Assembly: GCA_023091735.1 (NCBI GenBank)
Contig: JALKBU010000460.1
Coordinates: 1-38,620, forward strand
Length of the DNA: 38,620 nucleotides
Reading direction: 5' to 3'
From: Trichomonas tenax
Lineage: Eukaryota; Parabasalia; Trichomonadida; Trichomonadidae
The notes beneath the pieces are model-generated. The model did no database searches and was not told the DNA's origin. It saw only the letters and a list, made by a program, of their open reading frames with translations. Made by a program: the position numbers and the translations under genes. Of this stretch, positions 30,801-37,584 are shown piece by piece. Every line of letters begins with the position of its first letter. Within the stretch, counting starts at the first letter, position 1.

Positions 30801-33151
30801 GCATAACCTCTGTGATCACAGTGTGCAGCGAAGAAGGCCAAAATCATTGAAACATCAATGTAATCACCTGTGTCACCTGAAGCTGTTGTTTTTGAAACAT
30901 ACCCTGGCGCAATCTCTTCAAGCCTTTGTCTGATTGGTTCTAATGAACAACATGTCACAACAATGATAATTTCGGCAATACACTTGATCCAAATTGTTGC
31001 ATAATTAGATGCAATGCAAGATGTTAAATTTATTTGGCCATCAGGCATTGAAGGACGTCCTGGATCATCCCATATTTTATGATAAATGACTTTCTTTTTA
31101 ACAACTTCTTCGATCTGTTTCTTGAATCTATCGATAACAGAAAAAGCTCCTCTAAATTTAAGTGGCGCTGAGATTTTCGCGCACATTCGATATCCAATGA
31201 TTCTTAGTTCAGGAGAACTTGACATCATTGAGTAAAAACCAATAAAATCGATATCATTCATTTCGTTCTCTGATAATTGTGTAAAATCTGTCTTTTCGAG
31301 AATTTCGTATAATATGTTGACAATCATAAACAAACGTGGTGAATAATCTTGTGGTTGATAAATGAAATCTTTGACTGCTTTGATAAATAAATGCAGAGAA
31401 TCTCCAATAGAAAAGATATATTTCATTGCATCGATTGCTGCTTCAGATATTTTCTTGTCTGATGATGCAATTAAATAAATGAGCATCTTGAGTATTTTCT
31501 CGTTGTTTTTAACATCTTCTGGTGGAAATGTGTATTTTAGAGCCTTCAAAACAGTTATATGCAATATATCGTCACTTGTTAATTGCTGACTGTAAGAATA
31601 AATATGATAAACTCTCTGGAAGTCACTCAAGCCCCATGCTTCAATGATTTCTCCAACCAATAGATCCGCTTGTCTTATTTGAGACCTAAGTTTGATGTTC
31701 ATATATTCATACATAAAAGATTCGTCGCAAAGATAATCATCAAATATTTCAAGCATTGGAATTATTGTCTTCTTAACGATTCTGTTGAATTCTTGAATGT
31801 ACTGTGGTGTATATATCTGTGCTGCATGTTGCAGGAAATCTGGAGAATTGATAAATGGAACAGTTCTTAAAAATGTGACTTTTTTGATTTCTTTGCTTTC
31901 TTCTTTCATAAAAAGCGGCAAAATGTGTGTTATATAAGTCTGAAAGTCAATTGAAGCAAGGTGTACTAATATCTTAACAACAATATCGTGTTTTTTGAGG
32001 TCATTTAGATGTGGCATAAAGTTAGAAGTGAATATTGAGAAAAATGATCTCGAATCTGTCGATTGGATTCCGTTTTGTGGCGATGATCTAATATAAGCGA
32101 GACTGGATATTCTTGAATTGTTGCCGTATCTCCAAAACACAGATCTTAAGTCACATCCTTTGCCAAGAATGAAATTTCGAAAAGATTTAAATGCCCAGCT
32201 TGGTTTATCCTGATCAAACAATGGAACTATTGTTGCTTTGATGAATGTAATGTGCTTGTTGATGCTATCTAATCCATTCGCAAGAATAGCAGAAGCCAAA
32301 AAAATTGCACCTGGACCAAGAACTCTGTCATAAAACATTGTTTGTGCAAAGTCGAAAAACGATTGGTAGATGTCATGGTTATATGGGAATGAATATATCA
32401 AGTAAGCACTCGATTTTAAGAATCTTGTTGTTAATAATTTCTTCGATTTCATATTTTTGAGAATCTGTAATGTCTTTGGCATGAATTCGAATCCTAATTC
32501 AGGATCATGATCCAACCTTATGAACCTGATCAGTAAGAACGCTAAATCTAATTTATTTAAGTCTGAAACCATAAAAAACGTCTGTTGTATGATTTGATAG
32601 CTTCTTTCTGAGATTATTGAGAATATAACAGCCCATTGTTTGACTAATTCTTCTCCCAATGATTTAATATGTAATGCAGATGTAATAATTTTCAGTCCAA
32701 CTCGTGACAAAAACGTATCTGCTGCAGATGATTTAGTTTTAACTAAAATTTCTGTTACAATAATTGTTAAAACGTATAACACCCAATACATAACGATATT
32801 TTGGTGCTGTGCCGATTCTCTGTTGAAATTTGCTATTGAATTTAGTATATTGAATGTGAAATTCGAAGTTTTCATTTTCAACAAATCTTTAATTTCCGTA
32901 GATAATGAATGTAAAACTTCTGTTGGCGAAATTTGTGCTATTTCTGTCACAACCTCGTTATGAAACGTTGTGAAATAACCCGATTTCAAGATTATTGAGA
33001 AATAATCAACCAGATTCTTCTCAATATCCTTTTGTGGATAATTAAGAGATACTAAACTTTCGTATTTCTCGAGAATGTAGTTTGTCTTCGGTATTAAATA
33101 TTCTTCAACTTGTCGTAGGAGTGAGTTAAACAGAGAAATATCATTCTCCAT
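27824..33151 (-). CDS. Large HEAT/ARM-repeat protein, Furry/Tao3/Mor2-like
   Basis: This is an intact 1,775-aa ORF. The longest frame starts at TTG; the first ATG (33151, MENDISLF) is taken. The protein is almost wholly paired helices. Residues ~120-190 (VMYWVLYVL to QWAVIFSIISERSYQIIQQTF) resemble the N-terminal 'cell morphogenesis' region of Furry-family proteins. The segment AAKWVLGSRNIHVAAMSLLA near residue 1380 resembles their C-terminal repeat with RHLAxRSxQ. Furry/Tao3/Mor2 are scaffolds for NDR/LATS-type kinases in polarity and division. The C-terminal tail is basic and Ser-rich (NLKRSESISDH, SRRDSN), with R-x-x-S sites that such kinases could phosphorylate. The stop runs into TAAA. 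Upstream lie four TGTTTACA repeats. A generic HEAT-repeat protein is the alternative; the family call is uncertain. Confidence 0.5.
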   Translation of the reverse strand: MENDISLFNSLLRQVEEYLIPKTNYILEKYESLVSLNYPQKDIEKNLVDYFSIILKSGYFTTFHNEVVTEIAQISPTEVLHSLSTEIKDLLKMKTSNFTFNILNSIANFNRESAQHQNIVMYWVLYVLTIIVTEILVKTKSSAADTFLSRVGLKIITSALHIKSLGEELVKQWAVIFSIISERSYQIIQQTFFMVSDLNKLDLAFLLIRFIRLDHDPELGFEFMPKTLQILKNMKSKKLLTTRFLKSSAYLIYSFPYNHDIYQSFFDFAQTMFYDRVLGPGAIFLASAILANGLDSINKHITFIKATIVPLFDQDKPSWAFKSFRNFILGKGCDLRSVFWRYGNNSRISSLAYIRSSPQNGIQSTDSRSFFSIFTSNFMPHLNDLKKHDIVVKILVHLASIDFQTYITHILPLFMKEESKEIKKVTFLRTVPFINSPDFLQHAAQIYTPQYIQEFNRIVKKTIIPMLEIFDDYLCDESFMYEYMNIKLRSQIRQADLLVGEIIEAWGLSDFQRVYHIYSYSQQLTSDDILHITVLKALKYTFPPEDVKNNEKILKMLIYLIASSDKKISEAAIDAMKYIFSIGDSLHLFIKAVKDFIYQPQDYSPRLFMIVNILYEILEKTDFTQLSENEMNDIDFIGFYSMMSSSPELRIIGYRMCAKISAPLKFRGAFSVIDRFKKQIEEVVKKKVIYHKIWDDPGRPSMPDGQINLTSCIASNYATIWIKCIAEIIIVVTCCSLEPIRQRLEEIAPGYVSKTTASGDTGDYIDVSMILAFFAAHCDHRGYALVEDIYQCPTYYNVQHSEEFRPAAFSLMTSLLSHRQNWCKTVVFASLDLCHPFFLPSFFGILPGVKRPLLPQAARSMIRLLSNPFLHPAQIKSQLRVIMNFMTALQGYFASLSINNARAIKWDSNLEKQAVPYIKEILCFEIIIPSVYDSFGSISLEDWPVSSREISFRYLVNWGMTKSPDLRVIRVSGANAMKKLIMSGRIISDALIFDDPAVQILAEHNILNVLRELLVNQPDVLITQFVENCFLQTRIVANGFFDAILAIINEANIDILYLQLPTLILLALVFENIEHPRAHEMLTKLLGTYAKFPDKEGLDNLDCHIDEIDYKDIPANFGFATEAVFGYAFYLIGQPNLHIPPRSIIDAIKPFAKSLRFLPKQKTCSHETIPLFAYFTPYQFMKELMKATEAISDDHFDSIISIWKELMKSPDHVDMIPTFIFNAGNPKIVAKIVHSLLVTSRNTIFPRLADEISFAHYLHVTRCLNEDFKRNLWTVDLLSKAITNMDPSSLGDEIYSILHFALIFADVGSLPLLVALADTYRLPSPAPLTDDAFAQYVKMFAEKTSQPEKWLQTAAKWVLGSRNIHVAAMSLLAYINLQNYSDKDDPLVVMGVAKAVNYHLANNASDVRSLTLLVSCAFKFYTRAFEDNSVFAFNFVKCFFNCRTFFDALYTSATELCIMALTAQSTNVDAWTYYIAIVRPLLYIASSDYEAQQALDHLLAMGNSEQLLLAVAPIKSANPESFPSIANPTELLANATQGAMEDALSHYCIILINSSHQIINEIFKFATAFLSKIKPERCSLSLSNLYKFAIGRAQTSEDCLAFILALSKRAPNLMQAQIIEYEKWSRTLDDVINDLSHLQFDDQNLPSVTVTDCKTLATVYSILLSESVVPKILPFATQKEMIEGMIAMSEITRRRTYNLKRSESISDHMNERMRKNSKSRRDSNAIMLELNCTPLSRPKKIMDSSGVFKIPQGLPLFPTMTEFLDGTNQTSKYSQ

Positions 33152-33200
33152 CACTGATAATCGTTTTCCCCTCAATCAGTTTTGGCATTTTGTCATTAAT

Positions 33201-33361
33201 TGTTTACAATTGGCAAAATTCTTTCAGAATTTGATGAAACTTGTTTACATTTGTCACGCATTGACATATATAACTTTACATCTATGAAATATGTCGGAAT
33301 TCTGACGATTTTTTGTTTACATTTGTCATATTTATTTGGAATTTGACCATTTTTGTTTACA
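33201..33361 (-). promoter_or_regulatory. Four spaced TGTTTACA motifs upstream of the giant gene
   Basis: TGTTTACA occurs at 33201, 33242, 33314 and 33354, with spacings of 41, 72 and 40 bases. The three distal copies continue as TGTTTACATTTGT(C/T)A. On the gene's strand they read TGACAAATGTAAACA, a relative of the TGACATGTAAA word found in palindromes elsewhere in the window. They lie 50-210 bases before the start codon. The regulator is unknown; the word also fits a forkhead-type site. Confidence 0.4.
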
Positions 33362-34464
33362 TTTGTTAAATATCCGAAAAATGTCAAAAATTCATAATTC
33401 GAAATAACCTATTTTATATTTATCCGCATAAGTTTGTATATCTAAATTTTCTATACCTGTCATATCTGCGCTATATTGAATACTTTGCGCATATTTAAGT
33501 AATGCTCAATGCGCAAAAACCGTCTAGAGGAACCTTGAACAGAGCCAAAATTCACTCATTTTTTGCATTTTTTGTTGTTTTTCACAAAAATTTTCTTTAA
33601 ATACCATTGTTTATTAGTAGGATATGAAAGATGTTAGTAAACCTTTATAAGTACAGCAAAATCTCTGCTAATATAGGTTTGACCAAGGGGGGGGGGTCAC
33701 TTTTATTGGGCATGATTGGGCACCATTCAATTTTCTATGATTTGCGCAAAGCGATTTCGACGAATTTTAAAGCGTGCGATTATGATTCTAATAGCCTAAA
33801 GAATTTGCACAAGTACCTTTTATAGTAAAGCGCATTGAAAATATTCAAAATATGAAATTCATGTTTTAAAAAGTTGGCTTCATCGAAATGAAAGCATTGG
33901 AACCCCTTTTGGGATGATAGTGTGATATAGTCAACACACCAAAATGTTTGCGCATACCAATTTTTCCACACATAATTGAATATCATACTCAAACACATAG
34001 TAAGATGACGTTTCAAATACGGCCAAAGGTAATATGATATAAGCAGCTTTAAAAAATTGTAAGTTTTTAAAGTAAAAATAAAGTTTTAATAAATTTGGAT
34101 AATTTTCTACTGTAAAAAGAAAGAATTATGCGTCACATGACTCTAATCATCTAATAGATCCCATGTAGGAGAGGAAAGAATGGATTTAGTTGCATTTGAA
34201 GGAAAATATTACTGATGATATTGAAATGATGGTGAAATGGTGCTGGATGATTGCAGTGAGAAAACTTTAACACCCTGCTCCTTTTGGCATGTTAACATGC
34301 CATTCGATAAAGCTCAGAGTTTTGTGCAGCAATATTGGGCCTTTTGTAACTTTTTGCGGATTTGACAGCTATAAAATTTTCAAGTATTCCGGCAAAATAA
34401 CCAGCATTTTTAATGTTAAGAATTTTATTTGATGTTATAAATGTAAATATGTTGCTTATAATAT
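33362..34464. other. Noncoding stretch with palindrome and G-run
   Basis: I find no supported gene here. Two short frames (33631-33825 and 33780-34016) overlap on opposite strands and have no motif. A run of ten G is at 33687-33696. An 18-base perfect palindrome, TGGCATGTTAACATGCCA, is at 34285-34302. Confidence 0.6.
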
Positions 34465-34762
34465 TCCGTCAGACGAAAAGTGACACTTTACATATCAAAT
34501 TTGACGGATGAATCTGACATATAATAAAAAGTGTGTGATTCCAAAAGTGACTTCATGAAAAATAATTGCGACTGTCTCAAAGACACCATGGGGTCCCATT
34601 CTCATGATGTCTTTGAGACAGTCATAGTCTCTCTTGACTTCGCTCTTGTAGGAAAAAAGCAAAATCATATTTGTCACTTTTTATGATTGAGACACTCTAA
34701 TTTTAAAACCCCACTTTACACATCAGATCTGACGTGTAAAGTATCGCTTTTCATTTGACGGA
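34465..34762. mobile_element. MITE-like element with 28-base terminal inverted repeats
   Basis: The left end (34465-34492, beginning TCCGTCAGACGAAAAG) and the reverse complement of the right end (34735-34762, beginning TCCGTCAAATGAAAAG) match at 24 of 28 bases. The interior has a 21-base-arm near-perfect hairpin (34570-34590 with 34603-34623, one mismatch) and a 30-base near-perfect palindrome (34713-34742). The flanking nine bases, TTATAATAT and TTATTATAC, agree at seven positions, as an aged 9-bp target duplication would. There is no coding capacity. The size, long TIR and ~9-bp duplication fit a MULE-type non-autonomous element. Confidence 0.6.
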
Positions 34763-35010
34763 TTATTATACGCTACAGTTATAAATATAAATATAAAATA
34801 ACTAATCATTGTTTAATTTTGCGAAAATTCAAAAGTTTGAAAAAATCAAAAATGAAAAATAAAAAATTATCGGAAAGCAAATCGTTTTTCGTGTAGTAAA
34901 TAGTGTGCTTATATCGAAATATCAATTGTTTGCATGGAAATAACACACAGGTTGAAATATTTTGTTTTGAATAAAATAAACAAAAAAAAAAAAAAAACTG
35001 GCAACTCTCC

Positions 35011-35318
35011 GGCCTTCGGCCTCTGACTTCGCCTAAGAAATTACAGGAGCTAACCCCAGGCTGTTACAGCCGAAAATAAAACCCTATTATAATCCTAAAG
35101 ATTTTATAATGCAACCTGTTACAATGTTACAATAATAATACTAGTATAATCACCAGGGATAATATAAGGTTGCTATTGTCTGTAACCTCGTAACATAATG
35201 ACACAAAAACTTTTAAAATAATATAAAGGTTTTAAACCGGAATGTTACCCGTTTCACGTCACAAGGTAGTTTACACCGGGAAAGCACTTGGTGTTGGCTC
35301 CGCCCCAGTTTCCGGGGC
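35011..35318. other. Hairpin-rich, GC-enriched segment after an A16 run
   Basis: After A16 (34982-34997), this segment is more GC-rich than its surroundings and has three small stems: GGCC-TTC-GGCC (35011-35021), GGCTGT-T-ACAGCC (35059-35071) and GCCCC/GGGGC (35302-35318). No gene is seen between 34763 and 35378. It may be the noncoding edge of the right-hand virus-like element. Confidence 0.45.
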
Positions 35319-35378
35319 TACCCGGGGGTAAAAAAGGGAAAAGTGTGGAGGGAAAAATGTAAAAGAATACATCTACAA

Positions 35379-35743
35379 ATGTTTAAAATAAAAACAAAGG
35401 ATTTGAATATCGAACTTGGAACATTTGTTCGCATTAGACATGTTAATGAATTTTATCAAACAACATAGATAAATATGACGAAAAATGTAATCCATTAAAA
35501 ATAAAACGTGTTAAGAAACATCGTCAAATTATACTAGGGGAAATTTACCAAGTAACACAAAAGAAAGGTAATGCTTATATTGTTACAGATTCCCAACACC
35601 ATGAAAGGTTAGTAAACCGTTGGAGATTAATTTCAATCAATCCGGATAAATTACATCTTTATACATTAGCACATTTAACACCAGAACCATTAATATTTAA
35701 GGAAGTTGAAGAAAAACGTAAAGCAAAGAAGAACAACCATTAA
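35379..35743 (+). pseudogene. Small unknown ORF with a frameshift
   Basis: An ATG at 35379 gives 29 codons to a TAG (after VRIRHVNEFYQTT). The next frame continues from about 35455 to a TAA at 35741-35743 with about 95 more residues, starting NNIDKYDEKCNPLKIKRVKK. The two parts read as one ~120-residue basic protein split by a one-base indel. There is no recognised domain. It ends eight bases from the stop of the convergent fibre-tip-like ORF. It is likely a gene of the same element. Confidence 0.4.
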
Positions 35744-35750
35744 TAAGGGA

Positions 35751-36080
35751 TTAAGCACTACGATACCAAGCATAAACGGTAATATACGGTGGCATATATT
35801 CCTTACTAGAACCTACAGTACTTGTATTACCACTAACGTTATGGCTATGAGCACCAGCTTGTTGGCAAATTAAACCTGTATTCCAATCGGTAGGATCTGA
35901 TGAAATATTATTTCTGGAAATAACTTCTTTATTACCACTTCCACAACCATAAAAACCATTATTAGTAATAGCATGTACGTGGTCACCAGTAACATTAGTA
36001 TTTAAATTAATATAGTGGTTATGTGATGGTAAATTATCGACGGAAATATATGTAGAACCACCTGCTTTTCCATAATGTAG
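35751..36080 (-). pseudogene. Phage tail-fibre-tip-like domain (HxH motifs), 5' truncated
   Basis: The minus-strand frame is open for 109 codons from a stop at 36081-36083 down to a TAA at 35751, with no ATG in the N-terminal half. The translated part has a GGSTYISVDNLPSHNHYIN start, a middle GDHVHAITNNG, a late AGAHSHNVSGNTS, and an end of the type EYMPPYITVYAWYRSA. Three HxH pairs spaced through Gly/Asn/Ser/Thr-rich sequence, with LPSHNH in front and a PPYxxVYxW end, are the hallmark of phage T4-type fibre tips and 'tail collar' proteins. In these, His pairs bind iron along a trimeric needle that contacts the receptor. No shaft is encoded here: a hairpin (36089-36136) sits just upstream, where the rest should be. 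Identity is strong by pattern; its origin in this genome is an inference. Confidence 0.65.
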
Positions 36081-36088
36081 TTAGTTAT

Positions 36089-36136
36089 ATGATGTTCGCA
36101 TTTGCCATGACTTCGCCATGGCTCTGCGAACATCAT
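36089..36136. repeat. Interrupted hairpin next to the fibre-tip ORF
   Basis: Outer arms ATGATGTTCGCA (36089-36100) and TGCGAACATCAT (36125-36136) are exact complements. Inner arms GCCATG and CATGGC (36104-36109 and 36117-36122) enclose ACTTCGC. It lies where the upstream part of the fibre gene should be, so it may mark the break. Confidence 0.8.
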
Positions 36137-36302
36137 TTTATATAATTACTGAAGTTCACAAATTATAAAAACAATATTTATTAATAGTATATATTTACAC
36201 ATCAGAGTTAGTTTTACAAATTAGGGTCCCCATATAGAAAATAAAATTTTGAAATTGCTTACAAAATTAACGTTATTTTTGATTTTAAAACTTATGACTT
36301 TA

Positions 36303-36735
36303 TAAAATCTATTCGGTTTTTTAAAAATAATTTTTGACTAATTAACTAAGGAAAGAAAGCGAAAGGAATTTATGACTTCGAAAATTTGAAAATTAATTTT
36401 AGTGGTTATGAGAGAAAATCTATTCAGTTTTTGAAAAAAATAATTTATGACAAACTAACTAACTAATGAAAGAAAGCGAAAAGAAATGAGGGTAAGAAAA
36501 TTTTGAAAAATAATTTTAGTGGAAAATGTTTTACGTTACTTTATAAGTCAAGATTAGGATTTATGAAGTAAGAAATTTTAAAAAATAATTTATGACTAAC
36601 TAACTAATGAAAGAAAGCGAAGGGCAAGGAAATGAGGGTAAAGAAATTTTGAAAAATAATTTTAGTGGTTATGAGAGAAATTTATTCAGTTTTTGAAAAA
36701 TAATTTAGTGGTTATGAGATAAATTTACTCGGATT
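36303..36735. repeat. Degenerate ~100-bp repeats
   Basis: The blocks GAAAGAAAGCGAA (36351, 36468 and 36609) and ATTTTAGTGG, usually followed by TTATGAGAGAAA (about 36393, 36513, 36658 and 36702), recur in the same order, together with TTTTTGAAAAATAAT and ACTAACTAA words. The last copy reaches the end of the 36725 gene. No gene is found in 36137-36724. Confidence 0.75.
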
Positions 36736-37063
36736 TCTTCTCTTCCTCAAGCTTCTTCTTTTCTTCGGGACTTTGTCCCTCAAGGGCTTTAGCCCTTTTT
36801 TCTTCCTTCATTCTTTTTGCAATCCATCTCGGATTCTTCTGTCTTCCTGCAGCAAGTGCTGCCAATTGTTTTTCAGTACACTTACGTTTAGGCTTAACTG
36901 GTTTCTCTTGTGTTGCAGTGAATCCTTCATCTGTTTTCTCTTCATTCTTTTTCGTCTTTCTTGTTTTCTGTGATGTTTTGAGTTCATGACCTTCGGTCTT
37001 GGAGCTAAGCTCCTTTAATATTTCTTCCTTTAATGTCGATTTCAAAGTTTCGAAGTCTGTCAT
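36725..37063 (-). CDS. Small highly basic protein (112 aa)
   Basis: ATG at 37063; 112 aa, very rich in Lys and Glu. The middle has KRKCTEKQLAALAAGRQKNP, a short helical basic motif of the type seen in DNA-binding or virion-core proteins; charged helices flank it. No membrane segment is present. The reading frame contains four exact mini-hairpins (36767-36779, 36782-36797, 36988-36998 and 37001-37013), which is odd for a gene this short. The stop runs into TAAA inside the downstream repeat. It is divergent from the 37117 gene, with 53 bases between the starts. It could package or condense the element's DNA; this is a guess. Confidence 0.55.
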   Translation of the reverse strand: MTDFETLKSTLKEEILKELSSKTEGHELKTSQKTRKTKKNEEKTDEGFTATQEKPVKPKRKCTEKQLAALAAGRQKNPRWIAKRMKEEKRAKALEGQSPEEKKKLEEEKKSE

Positions 37064-37116
37064 AGTTTTATATTGGATAAAAATTTAAAATATTATTTTT
37101 TAATACTAATTAAACC
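37064..37116. promoter_or_regulatory. Divergent promoter with shared A/T motif
   Basis: This 53-base intergenic space serves two divergent ORFs. Plus strand: TTATTTTTTAATACTAATTA just before the ATG of 37117. Minus strand: TTTTTATCCAATATAAAAC before the ATG at 37063. Similar words precede the ATGs at 37585, 579 and 2243. Confidence 0.4.
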
Positions 37117-37557
37117 ATGAGCTTAAGCAGATCTGAGAGAAATTCAATAATCATTAATGATGCAAAAGGAATACAACATCCATTATATTATGTTATGACT
37201 GATAAGAATGGTAAAATTCAAGTTCGTAAGAGAAAGGTTCCATTAACTAATAGGTCAACTGAATCAAAACCTGTAGAAGTTAATGAAGAAAGTAAGGAGC
37301 AAGTTACTGAACCAGTAGAAAAAGAAAATGTAACCATTTATGAATCAGTAACGAATAAGAAACTCCTTGAGAAAATGTTAGAAGTTCTTGAACGCAGTAC
37401 TGAATCAAATGATTTAAATAAAAACCCGGTAGAACCTCAAAAGGAAACAGAAGAGAATAAGCAATTTGTTTCTAACATTTCTGAACAAGTAGAAAAAGAA
37501 AAAATTATTACTCATTCGAAAACTCCATTAAGAAGAAGAGTAAGAGTTTTACATTAA
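37117..37557 (+). CDS. Unknown protein of the right-hand element (146 aa)
   Basis: This intact ATG-started ORF has a folded-looking N-terminal ~50 residues (HPLYYVMTDKNGKIQVRKRK). A long Glu/Lys/Asn-rich region likely to be disordered or coiled follows, and the end is basic (TPLRRRVRVL). There is no known domain. It is 27 bases upstream of the capsid-like ORF on the same strand, which suggests a shared role, for example a virion or minor structural component. The stop runs into TAAA. Confidence 0.55.
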   Translation: MSLSRSERNSIIINDAKGIQHPLYYVMTDKNGKIQVRKRKVPLTNRSTESKPVEVNEESKEQVTEPVEKENVTIYESVTNKKLLEKMLEVLERSTESNDLNKNPVEPQKETEENKQFVSNISEQVEKEKIITHSKTPLRRRVRVLH

Positions 37558-37584
37558 ATATTATTTTTTTTATCTTTAATAAAA

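Noticed and set aside
34495..34677. 60-codon ORF inside the MITE-like element
   Set aside because: It is produced by the palindromes and starts without a convincing ATG context.
34939..34950. Near match to the trichomonad intron 3' end (AATAACACACAG against ACTAACACACAG)
   Set aside because: No GTAYGT donor in the preceding 250 bases and no coding sequence on either side.
36303..36735. CRISPR-like array
   Set aside because: The repeats are degenerate, unevenly spaced and A/T-rich, with no unique spacers; the genome is eukaryotic.
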